A DNA stretch of 64,000 nucleotides, taken from Sinonovacula constricta (taxonomy: Eukaryota > Mollusca > Bivalvia > Cardiida > Solecurtidae). Position 1 is the first letter of the stretch. Each line of letters starts with the position of its first letter. Shown in pieces: positions 41,401 through 57,300 of this stretch. The stretch spans positions 62,978,010 through 63,042,009 of the forward strand of contig CM017562.1 of NCBI GenBank assembly GCA_007844125.1. The letters are read 5' to 3'. Below the pieces are notes generated by a model. The model did no database searches and was not told where the DNA came from. It worked only from the letters and a program-made list of their open reading frames with translations. The position numbers and the translations under genes are program-made.

Positions 41401-42075
41401 AGACTACAAACGTGATCCAAGCATTATACAGATATCAGCATGCTTCTAGTATCAAAAAACTACAAACGTGATCCAAGCATTATACAGAAACCAGAATGCT
41501 TCTCGTATCAAAAGACTACAAACATGATCCAAGTATTATACAGATATCAGCATGCTTCTCGTATCAAAAGACTACAAACGTGATCCAAGCATTATACAGA
41601 TACCAGAATGCTTCTCGTATCAAAAGACTACAAACATGATCCAAGCATTATACAGATATCAGCATGCTTCTCGTATCAAAAGACTACAAACATGATCCAA
41701 GTATTATACAGATATCAGCATGCTTCTCGTATCAAACGACTACAAACATGATACAAGTATTATGAAGATATCAGCATGCTTATAGTAACAAACGACTACA
41801 AACATGATACAAGTATTATGAAGATATCAGCATGCTTATAGTAACAAAAGACTACACACATGATCCAAGTATTATACAGATATCAGCACGCCCCTCGTAT
41901 CAAACGACTACAAACAAGATACAAGTATTATACAGATATCAGCATGATTCTAGTATCAAACTACTACACACATGATACAAGTATTATGAAGATATTAGTA
42001 TGCTTCTCGTATGAAGCGACTACAAACATGTTCCAAGTATTATGCAGATACCAGCAGGTTTCAAGTAAGAAGAGG
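38468..42075. repeat. 56-bp satellite, about 64 copies, with 112-bp dimers
   Basis: The unit carries GACTACAAACATGATCCAAG, CATTATACAGATATCAGCAT and GCTTCTCGTATCAAAA. In 38.6-39.8 kb two unit types alternate (TCTCGTATCAAAAGACTAC and TCTAGTATAAAAAAACTAC). The TAGTATAAAAAAAC junction is nearly always followed by ATGATCTAAGC there, so the working unit is a 112-bp dimer. Later units are less regular, and the last 300 bp are strongly diverged. Short plus-strand frames within it are by-products. Confidence 0.95.
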
Positions 42076-42183
42076 ATATCAAAATGCTCCGAGTGTTATG
42101 TGAATATGAGAATAAAGACAAAAAAAGCTACAATTATACTAACGAAATGTGTTTTTAAAGGAAGCCTCCCGTTGAAAGCAATA

Positions 42184-42246
42184 GTTGCGACATATATATA
42201 AGTATTGCGATATATATATAAGTATTGCGATATATATTTATCGCAA
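42184..42246. repeat. Three ~20-bp repeats ending in a small palindrome
   Basis: TTGCGATATATATATAAGTA-type units, the last closing as TTGCGATA...TATCGCAA (42225-42246). Confidence 0.7.
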
Positions 42247-42660
42247 AACTTATAGGGCCTTGTCATATTTTCGTATTTTCGTATTTACATTCGCACTCAC
42301 ATTACGTCATTTTATATACTGCCTTGAATAAAAAGAGACGACGATAAGACATGATTAATAAAATATAAATATTTGTATAACTTAAGTATTGTTTGTCCTG
42401 ACAAAAACTGTTTGTATGAAAAAGAAATTGATTCTCTTTTGCACAAAAAACTTTCGGTTGCAATGATACACCGACAAAACAATCTCAGATCGTAATTGAT
42501 ACCTGTATCATATGAGTCTCTTCCAGAATAGTTGTATTAATTAAAACACTATAAAAACTTATATACGATCATAATGTGTTTACTGCATGCTTTTTGATAC
42601 ACTGAACTAGTAAGGCTACATTCTATTGTAAAAAATGGAGATATTTTACTGTAATATTTT

Positions 42661-43100
42661 AACTGAATGTCGTATCCACGGATGGGACATGCAGTTATCT
42701 AACTGAATGTCGTATCCTCGGAAGGGACATGCAGTTATCTAACTGAATGTCGTATCCTCGGAAGGGACATGCAGTTATCTAACTGAATGTCGTATCCTCG
42801 AAAGGAACATGCAGTTAACTAACTGAATGTCGTATCCTCGGAAGGGACATGCAGTTATCTAACTGAATGTCGTATCCTCGGAAGGGACATGCAGTTATCT
42901 AACTGAATGTCGTATCCTCGGAAGGGACATGCAGTTATCTAACTGAATGTCGTATCCTCGGAAGGGACATGCAGTTAACTAACTGAATGTCGTATCCTCG
43001 GAAGGGACATGCAGTTATCTAACTGAATGTCGTATCCTTGGAAGGGACATGCAGTTATCTAACTGAATGTCATATCCGCGGAAGGGACATGCAGTTATCT
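42661..43100. repeat. 40-bp tandem repeat, 11 exact-length copies
   Basis: The unit is AACTGAATGTCGTATCCTCG followed by GAAGGGACATGCAGTTATCT. All eleven units keep length 40, with one to five substitutions in the edge copies and a few inside. Confidence 0.95.
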
Positions 43101-44319
43101 ATGAAGTGAGCCATCCACGCTTATATTTCTTTTGTTAGTATCACTGAACCTGTTACTTTTGAATATATAGAGGTGTGATATGATTTTAATTAGACGATAG
43201 TTATATATTAAATGAATATGGTAGTTTATGTTTCTTTCTGAAATCATAACTGATTGTATTGCAGTTTACGCATATGTATTGGACAATTAAAAAAGAATGT
43301 GTGACCGGTCTAATTTTTTTATATATCGCTTAGGTTCTCGTGCATGGTCCTGTATGACGATATAAGATAAACACGTACATTTCCGTCTGAAACGAATGAA
43401 ACATGTGATATGCAAAGCTTCGCTTCAAACGTTTGGTCTGCATTCACTGATCTGTAGTCAACGGGTCCCTAGTCGCATATTCGGATATATTTTACTATGT
43501 CTGGTGAGCAAATATGTACTCTACGAAAACGAAATAGAATGTTCTAATAGCCGCAGTAAATGTAATGTAATTGTATTCTGATATATCTGCAGCTGTTGGA
43601 ACATTCTATTTCATTTTCGTAGAGTATATATTCTGTTTAGTATTTAATCATAAAACGTATTTACATCATGTTGACTGGTATCCTTAAACAACAAAAGAGC
43701 CTGAACTAACCGTTTTTTAAAGTTTATATAACATGAAATGAAACATGTAAGGCGTGTTCAGAGTGACATGAACTTAAACATATATTGTCATGGTCTGTGT
43801 CAAGTAAACAATAACTATTATTTAGGTATTTTTAATTATAAATTCATACTTACAAGTAAAACTCATCAATATACCTTAAAGACATGTGCAGCTTAAGAAA
43901 GTGAAAGCTATAAACACCATTTACTTGTTGAGAAACTGAGGAGAAATGAGCGCCGGACTAACTTTGCATCAAAGTTGGCATTTTACAGGTTAAGAAACGT
44001 AACCATTTTTCTTATTCCAGATTACAATAACTGCGTTTGATTTTATCATAGGAGAGTTATAGATTTATATATGTTTATAATGTGATAGTTCTTGGAACCT
44101 GTCATATTTTGTTTTAGAAGAATGTGTATCGGCGATGTTGATTATTAATGTAAAGCCTTTCTCGTCTTGTCGTCACCTTCTTTAATCTATTGCACACAGC
44201 ATATATTCAGTGAATGTTGGGATAGTGTATGCAAACAAATCTATATAACTTAATAGACTTGTCGGAAACCTATGGTCCCTACATTTATAATGTTAATACA
44301 TTATTTCTTTTTCGTTTAG
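43101..44319. other. Upstream region of the GPCR gene
   Basis: Expected to hold the promoter and a non-coding first exon, but no TATA box, CpG patch or donor could be assigned with confidence. Contains the 43.5-kb inverted repeat. Confidence 0.4.
43510..43633. repeat. Inverted repeat, 35-bp arms, 54-bp loop
   Basis: Arms 43510-43544 and 43599-43633 match as reverse complements at 32 of 35 positions (core TACTCTACGAAAA and GAAATAGAATGTTC). In RNA one of the three differences would be a G-U pair. It lies about 0.7 kb upstream of the GPCR start codon, on no recognised gene. Confidence 0.8.
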
Positions 44320-44332
44320 GTTGACCTGATCC
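44320..44332 (+). other. Short 5' UTR part of the first coding exon, after a splice acceptor
   Basis: A pyrimidine-rich stretch (TTATTTCTTTTTCG) ends in TTTAG at 44319, 13 bases before the receptor ATG. This looks like an acceptor, so the promoter and at least one non-coding exon should lie further upstream, at or before 44.3 kb. I could not identify that exon. Confidence 0.4.
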
Positions 44333-47623
<3,291 letters not shown>

Positions 47624-47778
47624 AGTCAATATTTGCTCTGCTATTGCAATGAGTTCACAAATCATTTAAAGTTTTTTTTTTATGGAACATGGATGAAGTT
47701 TTATGTCTGTGCTTCAAATCATGTAAAACATTCCATAAAAATGAAACTTACATAAATATCCCAGTCAACAAGTGTTAT

Positions 47779-47784
47779 AATAAA
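47779..47784 (+). promoter_or_regulatory. Polyadenylation signal AATAAA of the GPCR gene
   Basis: A canonical AATAAA lies about 155 bp after the receptor stop codon. It is followed within 20-30 bases by a T-rich stretch (CCGTTTTTTGTAC). Position and context fit the 3' end of the transcript. Confidence 0.55.
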
Positions 47785-50700
47785 ACAGATTTCCGTTTTT
47801 TGTACATATTTCTCACTTTGCTTCCATTACAGCACGCAACACTTTTATTGCTTTAGTGATTTCAACAATCATCCAAATTAAACTGCGTTCTAATGTTAGT
47901 GTATTTGAACATGAATGTATGGACTTAACGTGTGAAAATTCAATTATCTCCGGGACATTATATGTGAGTCATTAAAGTTTACTCTCAGGAGTACAATTAT
48001 CTGACATAGCAAAATTATCATTCATCATATTCAAAGGACGTTAATTAATTGCGGACGTCCTGTTTGCATATACAGGATAGACTGGTTATCATTTGATTAT
48101 TCGAAAATAAAAAAAAAATGCTTCAAATGAGAAAACAATGTAAAATGGGTTAAGTTAATCAGGTAAATAAATAGCGGTAGCTTGCTTATGAAAAAATAAT
48201 GGTAAATTGTCTTTGTGCAACATTGTTTTGTAGGGAACAGTGTATGTGAAATAAGGAATTATGTCTTTTCATTTATGCCTTCAAAGACACAAATGAAAAG
48301 ACGTCAATGTCTTAGTATGTGAAATCATTGCGTAAATGTTTTCTTTGTTGTAGTCGAACCCTTGTCTAAACTTGTTATTGTAGACTATCACGTGAACGTG
48401 TGTTTTAAAAAGGAGTAATAAAATAAGGTCAGAAAAATGCAAAAATATGCTTTTGTCATTTTTTTAACATGCCAATTAAGAAAATATTTCAAATATGGGT
48501 TTGGGTCTATATAATTTTCACATTAGCAGGATTGTTGTCATACAATGTCAGTGATATTTATATAATTATATAAACATGTTCTACTCGAGCGTATAGTGAG
48601 AAAAGAAAAGGTAAATTATTAGAACAACATTTAAATTTAGCCTTGTAGATTTTTTGTCGACACATATTATAAATGTAACATCAATAGTAAAATTATATAT
48701 ATATATTCAAAACTAAAAATGTGCACCCGGAACTGTGTCAGAACCGGATTTTCATCTGTCAGAGCAAAGGAGATTCTAATTTGCTAATCGGGCTAGACAA
48801 AAACTTTTCCGTGTGGTGTAAGTATAGTCTGTTTTCTCTCTGTGGTGTTAGCATAGTCTGTTGTTAAACGTCTCTAAGATGGATCTTGTTTTATGATCTT
48901 AAAAGGCGAGTCCCAGGCGACCCGTCCGTCTCTACAACATAATCACTTTTCACACGTGTTGTGATAAACTACGCCACACACAATGTATTATTGTTCATCC
49001 ATCTTGTCTTCTGTTCCAGTTTACTTGGATAAGACAGAGTTGTATAATAATCCATTGAATTCCTTTTATTTTATTCTGGTTTAAAACTTTCATCCGACAG
49101 TTTGGACCAAGGTTTTAACCATCAAACAACCACATACATCATTGTCACATAACAGAGCTTATGAAATACTAATGTTCATATCTTACATCAGTGTGAAAAG
49201 TGAAAATAACACCCGTATACAAATACGTATTTCCCATCTGAGCTCCACTGTATATATGGATTTCTTTTTAAAATTTAAAACATACTTTTAAGATAATGAA
49301 TTCATAATCCGGGTAATCCGCTCTGACGTTGATATCTGTTTTAGCAGAAGTCCAGATCGTGCCTATTTATAGATTTAAACAGATTGAACATTTAGAGCGA
49401 TTTATTTAACTCTTTGTTCTCTATATTAGACTAAAGTAGTAGTTTACAAAGAAATTATTTAAATAAATTGCCCCAATCAGGACAATTATTGTTAGTACAT
49501 GCATTTGACAAAGGCAAACTGTTGGATACACTTTTAAGATACATAAAGTTTCTTTTCGTAAGTCCAATATCTGCTTCCAGTTACTGTCTTTATTATGTGT
49601 TGAAAGAACGAGCCACTTTATATGCCTTCAATGGACGTAAGGCATAATCTACATTCGTTCGTGTCTGTAAGGACTCGTGGACACGCTATTTTGATTTATC
49701 AGTGAATATATGTTCAAGCCATGGCGACATTCAACATATGCGGTTTACGAAATGACTTAGTAATTATTTTAATTGAATGCCCATAAGACTTTCATCATTT
49801 AAACTCATTTGCAAACCGCTGTTTAGTAACTTTGTGCACATTATGAATTTCGAAAATATAACTAAATTGTGAATGCATACAGCCGTAAAAAGAACCTCAA
49901 GAAAAAGTTCAGTATCGTGTGAGATTCGGTTCCGGACTGAGTAGGTGAGAACCCATAGCCATAATCACTGAGCTTAAAATTCCCAAACTACCTTGTTAGG
50001 ATTGGATTATATACATCCAATCTGGGAAATATTAGCATTTTACAAGTTTGAGATGCCCGTTATACAAACCCCATTTTGGCATATCAAAAATATTTAAAGC
50101 ATACGAGCTTTTAGTTTACGATTGGCAGTTGTAACAGATCCTATTTTGAAACTATTAAAGGAAACGTTTGGGATTTGAGTCCAGACAGATGGAGTAAGAA
50201 GCCAAAACCTTAGCACTGTGTGTAATAGTATTACTTCTTAATCTAACTGTTTACAGATAAATTGACACCGCTATGCAGATGACGAGATGAGCGATGTCAT
50301 TTTTACAATTTTTAAAAATAATATAATCAGCACCAGTTACCTGATAACGAATGGTTAACTAATTGTTTTTTAAGTTTGTCGACAAAACATGAATTGTCAA
50401 GGTTCGCGCACGGGCCTGAGCAACAAGGTTATACAGTTTAAGCATCTGAACAAGACATTATGACACGACCAATGAAATATCCTATATAAACACAGAAGAA
50501 TTATTCCGTGTACTATTTACCAAATTATATACATGCACAAACCGATGACAGACGTATGTTTAATCATTCGCTCAAATTATTAATCTTACTAAGGTTAGTA
50601 ACAAAAACCCCAAAACAACAATGAAAATATGACGTCATATCTCAGTAGATGACGTCAAGAATACAGGGATTGTAAGTAGAACGCAGCATACAGAGGTACA

Positions 50701-52392
50701 AAATGAACCGAAACGTTTGTCACGCATTTAATGTTTACAGTCAAGTAAGCATTTTAGAATCGAGATGGATTGTTTGTTTTTGATCTTGAAAAATACAATC
50801 ACGGACTGTAAAGCTGGTACCCATTATGTGATATGAACTGAAACAATCGTTATTGAATGAATCTTTAATGAATCTGTAATAAAAAACAACAACATTGCAT
50901 TAGTCCGCACGAGCATTGAGCAGATGCTTTATCTAAGCTTATTTCAAACTTTCATCGGCTTATCTTAACGAGATTTTACAACAGTATTAGAATTAAAATA
51001 AATGAAAGTGGCTTAAAGTGGCCTTGGATACAACTAGGATAGTAAGTGTTTCCAACAGTTTATTTTTAGTAAAAAGCACACCACCCCGCCCCCATAAAAC
51101 AAGCTCATTTCTTTAAAATATAAACTCAGTGAAACTTTATTTCCTTAAGCTTAATTGATAGATAATATATTGAATAAATTGTCTTACAGCGATATATATA
51201 ACAATTAAAACACAAATTAGTGTTATAATTAAAACTATTAAAATGTACGTTTTAGTTTTTAAAGCCATGTATTAGACATTTTCATACAATTACGGATACT
51301 TTGATAGAAAGGCATAAATAATGTTTGCAAAGCGTTTGCCTAATTAACGTATGTCATCAGTCCTGAACATTAAATGAAACATAAATATCATCAGACATGT
51401 AAAAAAATATTAGCGTGGGTATTATTAACGGCCTTGAAAAAGGAAACGTATTCGCCATTTTTTCTACATATCATTCTAAAAATAAAAATTCATTTCCGTA
51501 CTATTTACACTGCGGATGGGAATATAGACGTCTGCAATACAGGCCTTGTACACATATGCACTTCCATCAATATCGACTCCCAGTAAATGACGTCGATTTC
51601 AGCTCATAGTATGCATACAAAAAACAACAAACTGGGTTCTTTTTAGTTCAAACTTTTGAAAAAAAATATCTGTTTCATATCGTTTACAACAGCATCACAA
51701 ATGACTTGTTTAAGACAAAACACAATAATACAAATAGCAAATGTTAAAAATGTTTAAACTTCCGAGCTGTCAGCAAACCAGTGTAAAAGACTCATAGTAT
51801 TTTTTTTTAAAAATAATTACGACTTTTTCATCAATTAATGACAACTCTAATATAAATTATAATATTTCTGTTATTTCGTTTATATTAAAGAACATTCGAA
51901 GTATTTAGACCAAAAGAACAAAAGATCAAAAACCTATGAGAATTTTCACATTTATCAAACTTAAACTAGTGCTTAGTAAATATAAATCTAAGTGCAACAA
52001 AAACTCTTAGAAGAGACTTTACACAATTAGTAAAAAGAACAGTAACCGTCACGAAACGGTCACTCTATAATTAGAATAGGATGCTTAAACAAGTTGTGAA
52101 GCTCTGGGCAGCCTTGCACTTCGAACTAACATATATTGATATTACCCAGTTATGTTTTACAAATACTGATGATGCGGTACATGTACTTTGTATTAGAAAA
52201 GTCATATTTGCTATTTAATATTCTTAACATACTACTGCTGTCAATATCACACGAGGGACTGAATAAACTAAATATATTGTCGACTTGTAGGTCCTGTAAA
52301 TTGAGAATGAACATTGGAATAACGTCTTGGTTGTATTGATCAGATTGTCTTAGACAAGTTATAGATGATAAAATATAGAGAAGTGATTTTTT
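47785..52392. other. No gene seen over about 4.6 kb downstream of the GPCR
   Basis: AT-rich DNA. Two full CRE-like words near 50,633 and 50,650. Frames of 60-70 codons at 51.4-51.6 and 52.1-52.3 kb lack motifs. Confidence 0.5.
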
Positions 52393-53277
52393 AATGGTAC
52401 AGCCACAATGGTACAGCTACAATGGTACAGCCACAATGGTACAGCTACAATGGTACAGCTACAATGGTATAGCTACAATGGTACAGCTACAATGGTACAG
52501 CTACAATGGTACAGCTACAATGGTACAGCTACAATGGTACAGCTACAATGGTACAGCTACAATGGTACAGCTACAATGGTACAGCTACAATGGTACAGCT
52601 ACAAATTATACAGCTACACTGGTATAGCTACAATGGTACAGCTACAATGGTACAGCTACAATGGTACAGCTACAATGGTACAGCTACAATGGTATAGCTA
52701 CAATGGTACAGCTACAATGGTACAGCTACAATGGTACAGCTACAATGGTATAGCTACAACGGTACAGCTACAATGGTATAGCTACAATGGTATAGCCACA
52801 ATGGTACAGCTACAATGGTATAGCTACAATGGTACAGCTACAATGGTACAGCTACAATGGTACAGCTACAATGGTACAGCTACAATGTACAGCTACAATG
52901 GTATAGCTACAATGGTACAGCCACAATGGTACAGCTACAATGGTACAGCTACAATGGTACAGCTACAATGGTACAGCTACAATGGTACAGCTACAATGGT
53001 ACAGCTTTAATGGTACAGCTACAATGGTATAGCTACAATGGTATAGCTACAATGGTACAGCTACACTGGTATAGCTACAATGGTACAACTACAATGGTAT
53101 AGCTACAATGGTACAGCTACAATGGTATAGCTACAATGGTACAGCTACAATGGTACAGCTACAATGATACAGCTACAATGGTACAGCTACAATGGTACAG
53201 CTACAATGGTACAGCAACAATGGTACAGCTACAATGGTACAGCCACAATGGTACAGCTACAATGGTACAGCTTTAAT
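52393..53277. repeat. 14-bp minisatellite array 1, about 63 copies
   Basis: The unit is ATGGTACAGCTACA, with single-base variants (GGTATAGC, AGCCAC, CTTTAAT). Three units make 42 bp, so frames such as 52408-53010 stay open as 14-residue repeats (MVQLQWYSYNGTAT). Non-coding. Confidence 0.95.
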
Positions 53278-54461
53278 GCAGCAAAAAGAAATAGGCCTAT
53301 ATATATGCAAGCAGTTCTGCGTTGTATAATAAAAAAGATTTAAAAAAATCAACAAAGGGAACTACATGCTTCTAAACAGGCATAAAACTGTCAGCCACTA
53401 TACTTAGGTTAAAATATATGAAATGACACAATTGCGGCAATGTTAGGTTCAAAAGAGCCTATACCGATGTCTTAATAAACAGTTGATTTACAGCAAGTCA
53501 GCTGGCCGAAGTCATCGCATAAAGTATGCAATATTGATACAATGGTACAGCTACAATGGTACAGCTACAATGGTACAGCTTTAATGGTACAGCTACAATG
53601 GTATAGCTACAATGGTATAGCTACAATGGTACAGCTACACTGGTATAGCTACAATGGTACAACTACAATGGTATAGCTACAATGGTACAGCTACAATGGT
53701 ATAGCTACAATGGTACAGCTACAATGGTACAGCTACAATGGTATAGCTACAATGGTACAGCTACAATGGTACAGCTACAATGGTACAGCTACAATGGTAT
53801 AGCTACAATGGTACAGCTACAATGATACAGCTACAATGGTACAGCTACAATGGTACAGCTACAATGGTACAGCTACAATGGTACAGCTACAATGGTACAG
53901 CTACAATGGTACAGCTACAATGATACAGCTACAATGGTATAGCTACAATGGTACAGCTACAATGGTACAGCTACAATGGTATAGCTACAATGGTACAGCT
54001 ACAATGGTACAGCTACAATGGTACAGCTACAATGGTATAGCTACAATGGTACAGCTACAATGGTACAGCTACAATGGTTCGGCTACAATGGTATAGCTAC
54101 AATGGTACAGCTACAATGGTACAGCTACAATGGTACAGCAACAATGGTACAGCTACAATGGTACAGCCACAATGGTACAGCTACAATGGTACAGCTTTAA
54201 TGCAGCAAAAAGAAATAGGCCTATATATATGCAAGCAGTTCTGCGTTGTATAATAAAAAAGATTTAAAAAAATCAACAAAGGGAACTACATGCTTCTAAA
54301 CAGGCATAAAACTGTCAGCCACTATACTTAGGTTAAAATATATGAAATGACACAATTGCGGCAATGTTAGGTTCAAAAGAGCCTATACCGATGTCTTAAT
54401 AAACAGTTGATTTACAGCAAGTCAGCTGGCCGAAGTCATCGCATAAAGTATGCAATATTGA
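52964..54461. repeat. Tandem duplication containing the 14-bp array and a unique 3' flank
   Basis: The non-repetitive flank 53278-53537 (from GCAGCAAAAAGAAATAGGCC to GCAATATTGA) is repeated at 54202-54461 without visible change. The matching CTTTAATGG variants at 53005 and 53579 are 574 bp apart, while the flanks are 924 bp apart. Confidence 0.9.
53538..54201. repeat. 14-bp minisatellite array 2, about 47 copies
   Basis: Same 14-bp unit as the preceding array. Its first ~130 bp and its last ~90 bp match the 3' half of array 1, variant by variant. Confidence 0.95.
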
Positions 54462-56379
54462 TTAGACATTTACCATAGACACATCGTGTACAAATTTAGA
54501 TAGCTTTTTGCCTTTACTATTTTTGTTCTCAAAGGTTTTTGGTGCATAATTATTTTCCATTGCATGAGCTTACTGTTATTTAGCAAAGTATGTTATTCTG
54601 TATACTGTGTTTTCCTTTGAGAAAAAAACAACAGGAAGGGCGAGGTTGGGGATCTCCAAAAACTAGTTTAAGCACTCCAGACAATCGTTTGACGGATTAA
54701 ACTTTCCAAGGCAGTAACAGTTGGGTTTTAATATATTTATGAAGTTTCTAGTATAAATGTTTTTCTCGCTTTTACACTTAACATGGAAATATCTGCTTTG
54801 TCTATCTACGTAAGTGTCCTAGTTCAGAAATAATTCTTATGGCATTTTTCATGTGACCTTGATATGGTCTCATCTTTCCATGCAATGGTAAGTCAAATAT
54901 TTGGGAAAATAGTGTGGTTTTGGGGTAAATGTGATAAAGGATTATAATATTGTCATATATAATTTTAGAACTTATGTTTGCCCCTTTATTGACTGGTTAT
55001 TCAGTAGTAAATTACCTCCCTCTGTGTGAAGTAGGTAACCTTATATTTAATATAAACTGGCTGTAACTCCGTCTGGAGTCAGCTGGTAGAGCTGGTAAAT
55101 ATGTCAATACCTGATATCCTTCTTGTGGAATTTTCTCTTATCAACTGTATGGTTAAAGTAAACTAAATGTTGGATTTCAGTCTTTGTTTAGATGTCATGT
55201 TAATATCCTTTGGTAAAAATGTTGCATTAATGGACACGGGCATGATATCCATTAGTTTTAACTTTGCCAAGCGCGACATTAGAGCAGTGGTAATTGATAG
55301 CAAAACGCGAACAGTAATTGACAGAAGAGATAAGTGACGGGTCGGCAGTATTTAACACGCCAAACGTGTCCTGTCATATGGTTGTGTGAGGGAACTAGCA
55401 TAATAGGCTTACTGCTTGCAGTAGGATGGACTGATACAAAGCTTAAAGTGTCACATGTTTTCCATATTGACAAAGTCATGTACTTTTATAGCAGCTGGTG
55501 TCTGACGAACTGAGCGACTGACACCCCTATTTATGACTTTAATTTCCTTATTGAGTCTGCATTGTCAATTAGACAAAACAACAACAAAACAGCAACAAAC
55601 ATCCAAACAAATAATCGAAGCTAGTTGATAAGTATCTGCTTTGCAAAACAAGTCAAGTTCCATTAGAAACTTGATTATCATACAAGAAGAAATCTCATCT
55701 TCAATCTATTAATTGTTATATTTGATGTTTTCCAAAGAACATTCACACTATTCGCTGCTGTATTTAAAACGGAGATAAATTTCAGTCATTACTGTTCTCG
55801 AATGCTAGAATAAATAAAAAAATGGGAAAATACATCACTGAGTGAATTCTTAAAAGTAAAATTAAAGATAATCACAACTAATTACATGAATATGAGAACG
55901 GTCAGTACATATTGGTAAACAATTACGTACACAGCAAAAACTTAATTTCTTATTTGATTTGTTTGTATATGTAATGGTCAGTACCTTTCTAAAACCTTTG
56001 ATCATTGATCTCGTGCAGTTGTTTTTGACGGGTCAGAAACAAAGAAAAAATATGAAACCATGATGATTAAAGGGAATGATCTCAGAATAATTGCAAGTGC
56101 ATTCGGTGCTTTATTGACGGATATAGCTGTTAGTGATAATGATTTATTTGTGGAATGTACGAACCGAAGCAGGGGAAGCCACTAAATCTCAGGTGAAGCG
56201 TGAGATCGGTGCAATCTATGGAAGCTTTTAATGCAATAAATATCAGTAAGAAACAGTTGTGCTCATCATAAAATTCTTAAAAACGATCACCATAAACATT
56301 TTTGTTTTGTTTTAGTTATTTTAAATCGTAACGACATACATGTAATTTTGTTCATTAAAATGACGACCAGCTATTTTGC
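54462..56379. other. No gene seen
   Basis: Contains CTTTCCAAGGCAGTAACAG near 54,702, a copy of the short dispersed word. GTCAGCTGGTAGAGCTGG near 55,078 looks like a lone tRNA A box. Confidence 0.5.
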
Positions 56380-56515
56380 TGGAGGAAGACTCATGTCTGG
56401 GTATAAGCTCGGGCGCACCGCCTCACTTTAAGTCATTCGCCCGGACGGGACTCGAACCCGCACTGTTAGTCCCTGTGCAGTCAAAGGAGTAACCCGCAAA
56501 CTGTATGTTGACATG
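56380..56515 (-). mobile_element. 5'-truncated tRNA-derived SINE
   Basis: On the complementary strand, GGTTCGAGTCCC is a B box (56448-56460 region). It is preceded by a tRNA-like anticodon arm (CCTTTGACTGCACAGGG) and followed by a GCGGTGCGCCCGAG body ending GTCTTCC. No good A box remains, which suggests truncation within the tRNA head. Confidence 0.45.
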
Positions 56516-56648
56516 TAAATCTGACAAAACAGGTTCCAGACGGCCTGCTGGAAATAATGTTGTACATTAATTACCGGCCAAACACGACAACATGCCGAAT
56601 CGCATTATCGCAATGGTTAATTTATGCTTGCCTGTAACCACGCGATAT

Positions 56649-56678
56649 AGTCTCGAGGGTGGAACCCTGGAGACTACA
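56649..56678. repeat. Small hairpin, 13-bp arms
   Basis: TAGTCTCGAGGGT and ACCCTGGAGACTA pair at 12 of 13 positions with a 4-base loop. No T-run or gene context gives it a role. Confidence 0.5.
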
Positions 56679-56990
56679 TCGTGAAGTCAGAGGCAATAAT
56701 ACACTAAGCTATTTAGAACATGGCCTTTTTTCTCGCGTCTTCTTTGACCATTTTGCGTACGTCGAGGGAAATGCTAAAAATCCAGAATTGTTAAAGTAAT
56801 ATAAGATAAAAGTGAAAATCATTACCCATCATTATCAATTTGATTTGCAACCGTTCAGGTTGTATGTTCACTATACTAGAGGTCTCTGTTAGTGATACTA
56901 TCAGGTTGTGGTATATGTGGGTATGTTGTATAATAATATTGTATAAGTGAACAGTATCGCTTGACCGTTCCAAGGCGGTAACTGTCGGGT

Positions 56991-57120
56991 TAAATGACTC
57001 ATCACAGATTTGTTCTCACATTTACATTCGGCGTGCATGTGGATACCTTGGTCCTGTGTCTTTTCAATATTTGTATATGTTGCAATGATCAAAGGACTCT
57101 GACTTATATATTCTTATTCA
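56991..57120. repeat. 130-bp dispersed repeat, copy 2
   Basis: Same length and orientation as 35298-35427 and about nine-tenths identical by eye. Just upstream lies GTTCCAAGGCGGTAACTGT, a short word also found near 24,247 and 54,702. Confidence 0.85.
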
Positions 57121-57214
57121 TTCCCATAGGTGGATACATTTTGTTTATTTTATCATTAGTTTCTTTAATACATCGCAGCGACTATTTATGTTCATTATTG
57201 CGGCTCAGTTATTT

Positions 57215-57300
57215 TTAGTGACGGAAGACCCCATACGAGTGTCTGAGTAGAACCACCTGCGCACCGCAGATCAGCTGGAAGACCTTCCAACATTTAGTTA
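57215..57300 (-). mobile_element. SINE body fragment related to the 56.4-kb copy
   Basis: GACGGAAGACCCC, GTAGAACCACC and GCGCACCGC occur in the same order and orientation as the body of the 56.38-56.5 kb element. The tRNA-like head is missing. Confidence 0.3.

Noticed and set aside
52408..53010. 200-codon plus frame (MVQLQWYSYNGTAT repeats)
   Set aside because: Pure 14-bp minisatellite translation with no flanking domain.
55071..55110. Possible SINE head at GTCAGCTGGTAGAGCTGG
   Set aside because: Only an A-box-like word; no B box or body follows.
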